Source: HGM04593 sp045654645
GTDB taxonomy: Bacteria; Bacteroidota; Bacteroidia; Bacteroidales; Bacteroidaceae
Direction of reading: 5' to 3'
DNA: 64,000 nt
Assembly (NCBI GenBank): GCA_045654645.1
Contig: JAZONR010000023.1
Span: 1 to 64,000, forward strand
How positions within the stretch are numbered: position 1 is the stretch's first letter; each line of letters opens with the position of its first letter. The notes under the pieces were generated by a model, which saw only the letters and a list, made by a program, of their open reading frames with translations, made no database searches and was not told where the DNA came from. The translations under genes were made by a program, and so were the position numbers. Below, piece after piece: positions 15,949-24,526 of this stretch.

Positions 15949-18063
15949 TTATCTCCCTTTTAGCGGAATCGCGGCAAAATCATCGCCTTGCGGCACTATT
16001 TTCACTGCACCAATGGCAGAAATATCAACCGGTACAATGTCAAGAAACTCACACTCGCGCAAAATTCTGCTGCGGCTGCGAGCATAAAGCGAAGCATCAA
16101 GCACAAGGCAGCTAAAGGGATAAACCTCACACAATTCCTTTATACTGCCAAGAAAACCACGACAAAGAAGCACCACATCCGTTGGCTCGGCATAAATATT
16201 TTCACGCCACAAATCATCGGACAAGAGACGCACCTTCACACCTTTATAATGCAACAAACCGTCATCACACACAAAAAGCCCTGTTGCATAATCTCCATCA
16301 ACCCACACAGGGTTAGGCAACCCCTCGCGCTTAACAAACGGCAATGAGGAATATTCATACTCGGCATCCAGTTGCGGCACTGTTGAGAGAAGCCAATTCT
16401 CCCCGCTTGGAGAAACAATATGCAAAAGCGGATTCTTCCTATTGTTATAAATTATAACTCCATCCAGTTCTTCATCAGGCTGTGGGGCAACAACCTTCAC
16501 AACACACAAAACAGCCACACAACCCGCCACAACACCCACAAGCCACCATCGGCGCACAGCAATACCATAGACAACAAGCCACAGCAACAAAGCGACCAGC
16601 AGCGCCCCGGCAACGCCTATTTGAGGCAGAGCAACAGACGCCCCGGGCAATGAAGAAATAAATGAAACACCGTCATTCATAAAACCCACCACCCAAAACA
16701 GCACAGACGACAATGGCTGCTGCAACACCGGCAACAAAGCAAGCCCAAGCACCGGCAACGCAAGCGCTATCACCACAAAAGCAAGCGGAACAACCAAAAT
16801 ATTTGTCAATAGAGAATAGAGAGGTAACACTCCAAAATGATACCACAAGATTGGCAATGTTCCAATTTGCGCCACAAAGGGAAGAATGAGAAGATTGGCT
16901 ACATAGCCATATAGTCGCCCGTGCCTCTCTACCCCTAAAAGCATTTGCAATTCAGGAGCAAGCAACACAATGGAGAGCACTGCCGCAAATGAGAGTTGAA
17001 AGCTTACATCGAACAACAGATGCGGTGCAAACAACAGCATCACAATTGCAGCGAACGCCAAAGAACTTAATGAAGAACTCTCCTGCTGCAAGCAACGCCC
17101 CAAAGATATCAGCGTGAAAAGAATTGCCGCACGCACCACCGACGGCGTGGCACCAGCAACAAAAACAAAGCACCACAGCACAGAGACCACAAGCAGTTCC
17201 CTGACCACAACAACCACACGCCTGCGCCCGCGCAGTGGTAGCAAAATAGTGAGAAGCAAATATAGTATTCCCAGATGAAGCCCCGAGAGTGCAAGCACGT
17301 GGCTGGCCCCGGCAGCAGTATAACTCTCTTTCAGTTCGCGCGGGAAGTCGCGTTTCTCTCCAACAGTGAGTGCCGAAAGAAGAGCAACGCTATTAGTGTC
17401 CGGGCCAAGCTGCTCATAGAGCCGCACCACCCTTTCGCGCAGCATAAGCGCACGCATTGCAAGCGTAAGCTCACCCTTTCCCCATTGCCGCCACTTACCG
17501 TCGGCAACAAACGCCGAGCCACTTATTCCTTTTATATAATAATGCTTTTCAACATCAAATTCAGCCGGGTTACCGGCATTATGCGGTGGCAACACACTTC
17601 CTTCGAAACGTATAATATCGCCAACAGAGAGAGCGTCGCTCTCTATTGAGCGTGTAAAATAGAGATACACATCTCCACGCTTGCGCCCCATTGGCAATGA
17701 AGCGCTGTCGAGCAACTTCACATCTGCAAGCACGCCAACACTGTTGCCCTTGCAAGAGGGAACTTCGAGTAACCGTGCTTCATAGAGCGACTTCTCATCG
17801 CTCCACCGCGGAGCCTTCTCGCCTCGGCTGCAGCACTCAACAAAAGCCCCTGCCGAAAACATAACAAACAGCGCGCCTACACCAAAAAGCCATTTAGGTG
17901 CAATGTGCAGAAGGCCAAACAGCATAACAAACAGCGCCACACACAGCAATGCCACAATCGGCAGCATAGCAATTCCGCTATGCCACGCAACAGCAATGCC
18001 CAGCATAAGCGGCACTGCCAACCTAAGCAATGGATTTCCTTTCAGCAGATTATTTTCGGCCAC
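15949..18063 (-). CDS. comEC: ComEC/Rec2-family DNA uptake membrane protein
   Basis: This 704-residue protein starts at GTG, two bases after the rpe stop. The order is two to three N-terminal membrane segments, a DUF4131 OB-like domain, a polytopic Competence domain with the signature ESYTAAGASHVLALSGLHLG near residue 235, and a C-terminal region of about 170 residues. In classic ComEC that end is a metallo-beta-lactamase-like nuclease with an HxHxDH motif. Here no such metal-binding cluster is visible, so the C terminus looks degenerate. The protein should form the inner-membrane channel for single-stranded DNA, but competence cannot be concluded from this gene alone. Confidence 0.88.
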   Translation of the reverse strand: MAENNLLKGNPLLRLAVPLMLGIAVAWHSGIAMLPIVALLCVALFVMLFGLLHIAPKWLFGVGALFVMFSAGAFVECCSRGEKAPRWSDEKSLYEARLLEVPSCKGNSVGVLADVKLLDSASLPMGRKRGDVYLYFTRSIESDALSVGDIIRFEGSVLPPHNAGNPAEFDVEKHYYIKGISGSAFVADGKWRQWGKGELTLAMRALMLRERVVRLYEQLGPDTNSVALLSALTVGEKRDFPRELKESYTAAGASHVLALSGLHLGILYLLLTILLPLRGRRRVVVVVRELLVVSVLWCFVFVAGATPSVVRAAILFTLISLGRCLQQESSSLSSLAFAAIVMLLFAPHLLFDVSFQLSFAAVLSIVLLAPELQMLLGVERHGRLYGYVANLLILPFVAQIGTLPILWYHFGVLPLYSLLTNILVVPLAFVVIALALPVLGLALLPVLQQPLSSVLFWVVGFMNDGVSFISSLPGASVALPQIGVAGALLVALLLWLVVYGIAVRRWWLVGVVAGCVAVLCVVKVVAPQPDEELDGVIIYNNRKNPLLHIVSPSGENWLLSTVPQLDAEYEYSSLPFVKREGLPNPVWVDGDYATGLFVCDDGLLHYKGVKVRLLSDDLWRENIYAEPTDVVLLCRGFLGSIKELCEVYPFSCLVLDASLYARSRSRILRECEFLDIVPVDISAIGAVKIVPQGDDFAAIPLKGR

Positions 18064-18065
18064 AG

Positions 18066-18716
18066 TTACAGTGCGCGCAACGCATCAATGACACCGTGCG
18101 GGTCGGCTGCCTTGAACACGGCATTACCGGCAACAAGAGCATCGGAGCCCGCAGCAGCCAACAGTTTGCCGGTCTCGCTATTCACGCCACCATCAACCTC
18201 AATAAGCGCCTTTGAGCCTGTTGAGTCGATGAGTTCACGCAACTCACGCACTTTGTTCACTGTGTGGGGAATAAACTTTTGGCCGCCAAAGCCGGGATTT
18301 ACACTCATCAACAACACCAAGTCGAGCTCGTGAATAATATCCTTGAGCAGAGACACGGGTGTAGAGGGGTTAAGAGTAACACCGGCCATCATACCGGCAT
18401 CCTTTATCTGTGTAACGGCACGGTGCAAGTGAGTACAAGCCTCATAGTGTATGTTCATTATGCGGGCATTCAAATCCTTCACAGCCGGAAGATAATTCAT
18501 TGGTTCAACAACCATAAGATGAACATCGAGCGGCTTCTCGCACAGCTCGGCTACATATTTAAGCACGGGTGGCCCAAACGAAAGGTTGGGAACAAAGACA
18601 CCGTCCATAATATCAATATGCAACCAATCGGCAGCACTCTCGTTAATCATTCTCAAATCCTCCTGCAAGTTGCCGAAATTCGCCGACAACAACGATGGTG
18701 AAACTATCTGCGCCAT
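18066..18716 (-). CDS. rpe: Ribulose-phosphate 3-epimerase
   Basis: This 216-residue TIM-barrel enzyme has the family motifs SLLSANFGNLQED, WLHIDIMDGVFVPNLSFGP, DVHLMVVEP, LMSVNPGFGGQKFI and IEVDGGVN. It interconverts ribulose-5-phosphate and xylulose-5-phosphate in the pentose phosphate pathway. It leads the rpe-comEC series, with comEC starting two bases after its stop. Its promoter, TTG at 18766-18768 with TATCTTCG at 18738-18745, is given separately. Confidence 0.96.
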   Translation of the reverse strand: MAQIVSPSLLSANFGNLQEDLRMINESAADWLHIDIMDGVFVPNLSFGPPVLKYVAELCEKPLDVHLMVVEPMNYLPAVKDLNARIMNIHYEACTHLHRAVTQIKDAGMMAGVTLNPSTPVSLLKDIIHELDLVLLMSVNPGFGGQKFIPHTVNKVRELRELIDSTGSKALIEVDGGVNSETGKLLAAAGSDALVAGNAVFKAADPHGVIDALRAL

Positions 18717-18737
18717 AATGATTTTCTATTTATTATG

Positions 18738-18768
18738 CGAAGATAGCACAAAGAAAAGGCTTTTGCAA
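18738..18768 (-). promoter_or_regulatory. Promoter of rpe-comEC
   Basis: The minus strand carries TTG (18766-18768), a 20-base spacer and TATCTTCG (18738-18745). It diverges from the sialidase promoter, whose -7 box on the other strand has the identical sequence. Confidence 0.7.
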
Positions 18769-18790
18769 CAATGCAACGGGAGAAAAGGCA

Positions 18791-18822
18791 TTTGGTCCTT
18801 AACTTTTATTTCATTATCTTCG
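18791..18822 (+). promoter_or_regulatory. Promoter of the sialidase gene
   Basis: TTTG (18791-18794), a 20-base spacer and TATCTTCG (18815-18822) precede the sialidase ATG by about 40 bases. It excludes the upstream in-frame ATG at 18771 as the real start. Confidence 0.75.
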
Positions 18823-18860
18823 CAAAAGATAAAAGAACACCCATTAAAAAGATAGGAAAA

Positions 18861-20936
18861 ATGAAAAGAGGAAAACTCCTTACGGCGCTGCTCGCCGTGT
18901 TGCTTGGCGTTACAGGCGCGTGGGCACAACAGGGCAACATATTCTCGACATCATTCAAAAAAGGTATTCCCGTGCAAATTACCAACAACCGCGACAAGGG
19001 ATTTGCCATCAGGCTGAACGAAGGCAGCAACACCGTAAACAGTGGCAACGCCACCTACACGGCCGAGGAGATTTGGTATTTAGTGGGCAATGCCAATGGG
19101 TTCCGTCTCTATAACCACACAGCCGGCAAGCGCAAAGCGTTGAAACTTGAGAGCAACGAAAGTGGCGCAGCAGCAACAATGGCGGCAGAGAAAGAGGCCA
19201 CGCTGCTTGCCCTTGCCCCACAAAGCGACGGCAGCTACGCCATCACCCCCGCCAATGAGCAGGCAATGAGCTTCAATATGTTTGGCGGAGCCGGCCGCGA
19301 CATCAAGCTCTACTCGAGTGAGGATGCCGGCGGACACTGGAATTTTAAGATACTTGACACAAAGAAACCGTTAATAATAAAGTATAACGCACAAACAGGA
19401 GGTGCCTTTGGCACCAACTACAAGATTGGCAACATAGCCTTCACCGTAGACGGCAGCACAAGCAATGTGATGCTCGACAGCCGCAACCTGCCGACAGCAA
19501 CAACCTGCCACCTTCCTGTGGGAGCCAAATTCAGCATTGCAGCCGGAAAGATGTGCCACGGCTGGGAAATGAGCATAAACGGCAGCAACGGCATCGAAGA
19601 ACAGGAGTTGCCCTCAAAAGGAGCGACTGTAGAGATTAACATAACCGCCGACACCAACAACAAATACCAATATCTTTTCTATTCACCCGATGAAAAAGGT
19701 GTCCCCTATCGCATACCGGCCATTGTAACCACCGCCAACGGCTACGTTTTTGCCATCAATGACTACCGCCCCTGCGGCAACGACATTGGTTATGGCGAGG
19801 TGGACCTTGTTATGCGCCACAGCACAAAGGCCGGCGAAGAGTGGAACGGCCACAGCTGGAGCGAAGCAATAAAGATTGCCGACGGTGTTGGCAAAGAGGC
19901 CACAGAGACCTGGCTTACCGGTTTTGGCGACCCTGCCGTAGTGGCCGACCGAGAACACAACGAGATACTGGTGATGAGCGTATGCGGTAACCGCGTATGC
20001 TGGCACGGCAACTATGGCGCAGGAACTGCTGAAAACCCCGAAAACCCCAACCGTATGGCACGTCTTCGCATAAAGTTCAATGAAGAGAGTGGAGAGTGGG
20101 AGGTGGGCGAGCCCCAAGAGGTTACATACAACATCTACCCTCTTTTTAAAGACAAGAATGGCAAGGCCCACGTGGGCTCAATGTTTATCGGGGCCGGGCG
20201 CATAGCGCAAAGCAGTATGATTAAGGTGGGCGACTATTACCGCATATACTGTGCTGTGTGGGCTGTGGAAACAGGCAGCTACCGCCACCACAACTATGCT
20301 CTCTATTCCGATGACTTTGGCGAAAGCTGGCAGCTGCTTGGCGAACTTGGCAACGACTTCAACGACAGCCCGGCACCCTATGGCAACGAGCCCAAATGCG
20401 AAGAGCTGCCCGACGGCAGCGTGCTTCTTAGCAGCCGCAAAGGCTATGGCCGTTACTTCAACGTGTTCCACTATACCAACTTTGAGAAGGCTGAAGGCTA
20501 CTGGGACGGCGCTGTATCGACCGACCAGGTGGGCAACCTGAAGTTCGGCAGCAACGACACCAACGGCGAGCCATTGCGCGTGGGCAATGTACTTTTCCAG
20601 TCTGTGCCCACAGGCAACAACCGCAGTGGCGTGTCAATATTCTACAAAGAACTCTCTGACGACCCGGCAACATACACCCCTACCGAACTCTCAAATGGTT
20701 GGAAGAAGATTCAGATAACCGACCGCGAGTCGGCATACTCATCAATGTGTATACTGCCCGACGGCAACATAGGCCTCTACTACGAGGAGGAGCCGGGCGG
20801 TTACTCAATGGTATACGTACCGGTAGAACTGGCAAACACACTTGATGCAATAACATATGGCGCACTGCCGTTCCGTTGCAGCACTTGCAAAAAAGGGTTG
20901 GAGATGAAGCTGAAAACCGTTGAGGACCCTGAATAA
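18861..20936 (+). CDS. nanH: Exo-alpha-sialidase (GH33) with an N-terminal beta-sandwich module
   Basis: This 691-residue secreted enzyme has a signal peptide ending AWAQ. About 240 residues follow with beta-rich, ricin- or CBM-like sequence (WYLVGNANGFRLYN and repeated short strands). The catalytic propeller starts at the FRIP-type motif YRIP (283-286), where Arg would bind the sialate carboxylate. Asp-box sequences include SDDFGESW (483-490). The enzyme should release terminal sialic acid from host or dietary glycans. It stands alone here with no nan catabolic genes or SusCD pair. There is no lipobox, so it is periplasmic or secreted. Confidence 0.88.
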   Translation: MKRGKLLTALLAVLLGVTGAWAQQGNIFSTSFKKGIPVQITNNRDKGFAIRLNEGSNTVNSGNATYTAEEIWYLVGNANGFRLYNHTAGKRKALKLESNESGAAATMAAEKEATLLALAPQSDGSYAITPANEQAMSFNMFGGAGRDIKLYSSEDAGGHWNFKILDTKKPLIIKYNAQTGGAFGTNYKIGNIAFTVDGSTSNVMLDSRNLPTATTCHLPVGAKFSIAAGKMCHGWEMSINGSNGIEEQELPSKGATVEINITADTNNKYQYLFYSPDEKGVPYRIPAIVTTANGYVFAINDYRPCGNDIGYGEVDLVMRHSTKAGEEWNGHSWSEAIKIADGVGKEATETWLTGFGDPAVVADREHNEILVMSVCGNRVCWHGNYGAGTAENPENPNRMARLRIKFNEESGEWEVGEPQEVTYNIYPLFKDKNGKAHVGSMFIGAGRIAQSSMIKVGDYYRIYCAVWAVETGSYRHHNYALYSDDFGESWQLLGELGNDFNDSPAPYGNEPKCEELPDGSVLLSSRKGYGRYFNVFHYTNFEKAEGYWDGAVSTDQVGNLKFGSNDTNGEPLRVGNVLFQSVPTGNNRSGVSIFYKELSDDPATYTPTELSNGWKKIQITDRESAYSSMCILPDGNIGLYYEEEPGGYSMVYVPVELANTLDAITYGALPFRCSTCKKGLEMKLKTVEDPE

Positions 20937-20962
20937 ACAAAGGGAGTCCATATTACAACAAC

Positions 20963-20996
20963 ATACCCCGCAGACATCGCTGTGTCTGCGGGGTAT
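20963..20996. terminator. Hairpin between the sialidase and endonuclease IV genes
   Basis: A 14-base-pair perfect stem (20963-20976 with 20983-20996, core CCCCGCAGACA) lies about 27 bases after the sialidase stop. The following U content is modest (TATTATATAG), so it is a plausible but not ideal terminator for both convergent genes. Confidence 0.65.
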
Positions 20997-21035
20997 ATTA
21001 TATAGACTCTTGACTACATTTTCTGCGTCAAGCCA

Positions 21036-21869
21036 CTATTCGAACGAACGCAAGAGAGCAATCTCCTCGGCCCAACGAGCTTCATCGGGTGTCTCAAGAA
21101 TAATGGGAATATTATCGAAACGAGGGTCTTTCATAAAGCGTTTGAAGAAGTCAATGCCAAGCAGGCCCACTCCAACACTATCGTGCCTGTCCACACGCGA
21201 GCCAAGCGGCTTCTTTGTATCATTCAAGTGTATAGCCTTTAGATATTCAAGCCCCACAACACGCTCCAACTCGCCAAAAGCACCTTCATAGTCGCCAACA
21301 ATATCATACCCGGCAGAATAGAAGTGGCAAGTATCGATGCACACACCCACGCGGCTCTTGTCATCTACACGATCAATTATGTAGCGTATTTCCTCGAGCC
21401 TGTTGCCAACATTGCTACCCTGCCCCGCAGTGTTCTCAATCACAGCTGTAACCCCTTTAGTCTTTGAAAGAGCAAGGTTTATGTTTGCAGCAATTTCATC
21501 GAGGCACTGCTCCACCGATATCTTTTTCAAATGGCTTCCCGGGTGGAAATTGAGCATCGTGAGCCCGAGCTGCTCACAGCGCTGCATCTCATCAAGAAAG
21601 GCGGCACGCGATTTCTGCAATGCCTCTTCATCGGGGTTACCCAAATTAATGAGATAACTGTCGTGGGGCAAAATATATTCGGGAGCAAAACCTCCCGCCC
21701 TGCAATTCTCCTTGAAAAGTTCTATACTCTTTGCTGTGAGCGGCGCAGCCACCCACTGTCTTTGATTTTTTGTAAACAAGGCAAAGGCATTTGCGCCAAC
21801 AGCTGCCGCGTTAAGCGGAGCATTCTCTACACCGCCGCTTACCGATACGTGTGGTCCTATGAATTTCAT
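21036..21869 (-). CDS. nfo: Endonuclease IV (AP endonuclease)
   Basis: This 277-residue TIM-barrel enzyme has the Nfo signatures: MLNFHPGSH, VIENTAGQGSNVG, VCIDTCHFYSAGYD and IPIILETPD, which supply the three-zinc ligands. It cuts DNA 5' to abasic sites in base excision repair. A -7 box TATTTTCG at 21886-21893 lies just upstream. It is a single gene between the sialidase and the phosphate transporter. Confidence 0.95.
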   Translation of the reverse strand: MKFIGPHVSVSGGVENAPLNAAAVGANAFALFTKNQRQWVAAPLTAKSIELFKENCRAGGFAPEYILPHDSYLINLGNPDEEALQKSRAAFLDEMQRCEQLGLTMLNFHPGSHLKKISVEQCLDEIAANINLALSKTKGVTAVIENTAGQGSNVGNRLEEIRYIIDRVDDKSRVGVCIDTCHFYSAGYDIVGDYEGAFGELERVVGLEYLKAIHLNDTKKPLGSRVDRHDSVGVGLLGIDFFKRFMKDPRFDNIPIILETPDEARWAEEIALLRSFE

Positions 21870-21902
21870 CTTCTTTTGTTTTTTGCGAAAATAGTAAAAT
21901 AA

Positions 21903-21948
21903 ATGCCGGCAAGGAACTTTTTATGTTTTTTTAAATCCTTGCCGGCAT
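21903..21948 (-). terminator. Possible terminator of the PiT transporter gene
   Basis: A 13-base-pair perfect stem (ATGCCGGCAAGGA, 21903-21915, with 21936-21948) encloses a 20-base A/T-rich loop. On the minus strand it is followed by UUAUUUUAC. It lies about 25 bases after the stop codon. The loop is long for a terminator. Confidence 0.55.
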
Positions 21949-21972
21949 AATAAAGCTATGCAGCTACCACCA

Positions 21973-24276
21973 TCAAAGGGCAGCCTCTGCAGTCTGATTC
22001 AAATGAAGGGCGAAGAACTTGTTACCACCACGCAACAGGTTACGCACCTCACTGAGCAACTCGTGGCTCTCCTGAATGAGATTCAGATAAACGAAATCCA
22101 TTCGCAAGCTGCCATTGCTCTGATGCAGACGCATAGTCTGTTCCTTGCGAAGTGTGGCAAGCTTATGCTTGAGGTCCTTGGCTCTTGCCGAAACCTCCTC
22201 GGCATTAGAGTAGTCGCCACTTTCAATTATCGCTGTAATATCCTTCAACACGCTATATACGCCCTGACAATAGGGAGAGAACTCCTCTACATAAACCTTG
22301 GACAATGGGCTGAAGCTGTTATCGGCGTGCTCCTTCATAGGCTCGCCAATGCGAGTGAGCGTATTGAGCATCTGCTGGCAGCTATTGGTGCACAGGTGAT
22401 ACCAGGTGCTGCGCTCAAAGGCAACCTGCTGGTCAATGCGCTGCAGACCACGCGTTTCGGCACGGCGCTGCTTTTTCATTGTAGCCTTCTCCTCAACAAT
22501 CTTTATGAGAGTACTCTTCAAGGGGCGCAGGGCATCTTTTGAGAACGACTCAAACATCTTCCTGTATGCCTCGGCCGAGAATGAGAGAGTGTGCACAAGA
22601 GTATCGGCTGCGTGCACCTTTAGGTTTGCCCAAACAACATCCTCGTCATCGGACTTAAGAATGATATTCATCACCTCATCAACCTTCTCGGTCTCTTTCT
22701 TCTTATTATAGTTGATGTGGCTGCGAATGAGCAGATAGATTACAAGAGCAATCATCACATACATTGCAATCACGCCACCAAAGTTCATCACAGTGGCCAC
22801 CAATGCCGCAATGATAAATGCCGCACCGGCGGTTATGAACCATCCACCCACAACCGACACCACGCCGGTTACACGATAGACAGCACTCTCACGGCCCCAG
22901 GCACGGTCGGCAAGTGAAGAACCCATACCCACCATAAATGTTACGTAGGTTGTTGAAAGAGGGAGCTTCAGCGAAGTACCCAAAGCGATGAGCAGACCCG
23001 CAAGCACCAGGTTCACCGATGCACGCACAAGGTCAAATGCAACATCCTCGCGCTCCTCCAGAGGCTTGAAACGCCCGTCAATCCATTTCTTCACACTTTC
23101 GGGGGTGTTGCGTGTTACAGCATCGGCAAGTTTGGCCGATGCACGCACCATATTGCGTGCAATTGAAGAGGTACCGAACATCTCGTTCTCTTCGTTCTGC
23201 TGGCTTGAAAGGTCGATAGAGGTCTGCAACACCTTGCGTGCCTTTTTGCTGGTGAAGAGCGCATAAACCATTATGGCTCCGGCACCAACAAGGAAATATA
23301 CAGGTGTTGTTGTGGGCTCCTTGAGCAGCTCCATAGACATATCCACGTTACCGCCGCCGGCAACGAAAGCCAGGAACGATTCAAGACCCGCCAATGTAAC
23401 ACCAATGAAGTTTACAAGGTCATTACCCGCAAATGCCATAGCAAGAGAGAAGGTACCCATAAGCACCACAATCTTCAGCACATTCACCTTGAGCAGGTGC
23501 AGCAGCTGCATAAGCAACGACAGCACAACAAAGGCGCACAGAAGGAACAACCAGGTATCGCCATACACAAAATCGGTAACGACAGAAGGCAGGGCGGCAA
23601 CCAACGAGCTACCCTTCAGGCCCTTTACAAGCATAAAATAGAGTATGGCTGTAGAAGCGAAACCACCATAAAGGCCTATTTTTCGCCACAAATTCCTGCG
23701 ATAGTGGAAGGTGAATATAAGACGCGACAGCCACTGCACCACCATACCAAAGACAAAAGCAATTGCAACGGACAGGAATATCGAGATGATGATAGTGAGC
23801 GCCCTGCCGGTATTCAACATTCCCAAGCCCTCGCCACTATTGGCAAGCAATGCCGTGATGAATGATGCACCCAGCAACTCAAACACCATTGATACGGTTG
23901 TTGATGTGGGCATTCCCAATGAGTTGAAGAGGTCGAGCAGAAACACATCACTGATTACCACAGCCAGAAAAACACACATCACATTCTCAAAACTGAAGAA
24001 TGCCGGGTTAAAGATACCGTTTCGCGCCACATCCATCATTCCACTGCTGAACGAAGCACCAATGAAAATACCGAATGCTGCCACCAAAAGCACGTGTTTC
24101 ACTTTGGCCGCCCTGGAGCCCACTGCCGCACTCAAAAAATTGACAGCGTCATTGCTCACACCCACCGTAAGGTCAATAATGGCAAGTGTAAACATAAAAA
24201 GGACCACAAACAGATAGGATAACTCCACTGTTCCAAGTCCTTGAACAAAAGCAATAATGTTGTTAAAAAATTCCAT
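21973..24276 (-). CDS. PiT-family inorganic phosphate transporter with C-terminal PhoU-like region
   Basis: This 767-residue protein has about ten membrane segments, with the PiT signature GVSNDAVNF at 39-47 (variant of G-x-N-D-x-x-N) and a second half-repeat around KLPLSTTYVTFMVGMGSSLADRAWG. A central cytoplasmic loop of about 100 residues follows the LFTSKKARK boundary. The last roughly 200 residues are helical and charged, like a PhoU domain, and may regulate transport. It should exchange phosphate with Na+ or H+. Sulfate is the less likely alternative. The message has a leader of about 140 bases with visible pairing. Confidence 0.85.
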   Translation of the reverse strand: MEFFNNIIAFVQGLGTVELSYLFVVLFMFTLAIIDLTVGVSNDAVNFLSAAVGSRAAKVKHVLLVAAFGIFIGASFSSGMMDVARNGIFNPAFFSFENVMCVFLAVVISDVFLLDLFNSLGMPTSTTVSMVFELLGASFITALLANSGEGLGMLNTGRALTIIISIFLSVAIAFVFGMVVQWLSRLIFTFHYRRNLWRKIGLYGGFASTAILYFMLVKGLKGSSLVAALPSVVTDFVYGDTWLFLLCAFVVLSLLMQLLHLLKVNVLKIVVLMGTFSLAMAFAGNDLVNFIGVTLAGLESFLAFVAGGGNVDMSMELLKEPTTTPVYFLVGAGAIMVYALFTSKKARKVLQTSIDLSSQQNEENEMFGTSSIARNMVRASAKLADAVTRNTPESVKKWIDGRFKPLEEREDVAFDLVRASVNLVLAGLLIALGTSLKLPLSTTYVTFMVGMGSSLADRAWGRESAVYRVTGVVSVVGGWFITAGAAFIIAALVATVMNFGGVIAMYVMIALVIYLLIRSHINYNKKKETEKVDEVMNIILKSDDEDVVWANLKVHAADTLVHTLSFSAEAYRKMFESFSKDALRPLKSTLIKIVEEKATMKKQRRAETRGLQRIDQQVAFERSTWYHLCTNSCQQMLNTLTRIGEPMKEHADNSFSPLSKVYVEEFSPYCQGVYSVLKDITAIIESGDYSNAEEVSARAKDLKHKLATLRKEQTMRLHQSNGSLRMDFVYLNLIQESHELLSEVRNLLRGGNKFFALHLNQTAEAAL

Positions 24277-24450
24277 ATTATTTTAAAACTATTATATCTT
24301 TCCCACACACAGACAAGCCCTTTTACACGATATACACCCGGCACCGCCGAGAGACATTGCAACATTGTTACCAAGCCACAACAACCTAAACCACTCAAAG
24401 GGCTTTTCCGCAGTATACTGCAAATGTAACAAATAGTTTAAAAAAACAAA
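24277..24450 (-). promoter_or_regulatory. Promoter and structured leader of the PiT transporter
   Basis: The minus strand has TTTG (24447-24450) and TACATTTG (24421-24428). A 12-base palindrome GCAGTATACTGC (24410-24421) sits right at the expected transcript start. The leader can close a 9-base-pair long-range stem (AAAGGGCTT at 24397-24405 with AAGCCCTTT at 24315-24323), which encloses about 70 bases including a small CGGC-ACC-GCCG hairpin (24339-24349). No known riboswitch class was recognised. Confidence 0.5.
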
Positions 24451-24471
24451 ACAAATGTAATAAAAAAAAGA

Positions 24472-24504
24472 ATGGCCCCCGCAATCATTAACAACTGCGG
24501 AGGC
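24472..24504 (-). terminator. Terminator of the porin gene
   Basis: A 10-base-pair stem (GGCCCCCGCA at 24474-24483 with TGCGGAGGCC at 24495-24504, one mismatch) is followed on the minus strand by a run of U. It lies about 25 bases after the porin stop codon. Confidence 0.75.
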
Positions 24505-24526
24505 CGTAACAAAATGGCAAAAGATA

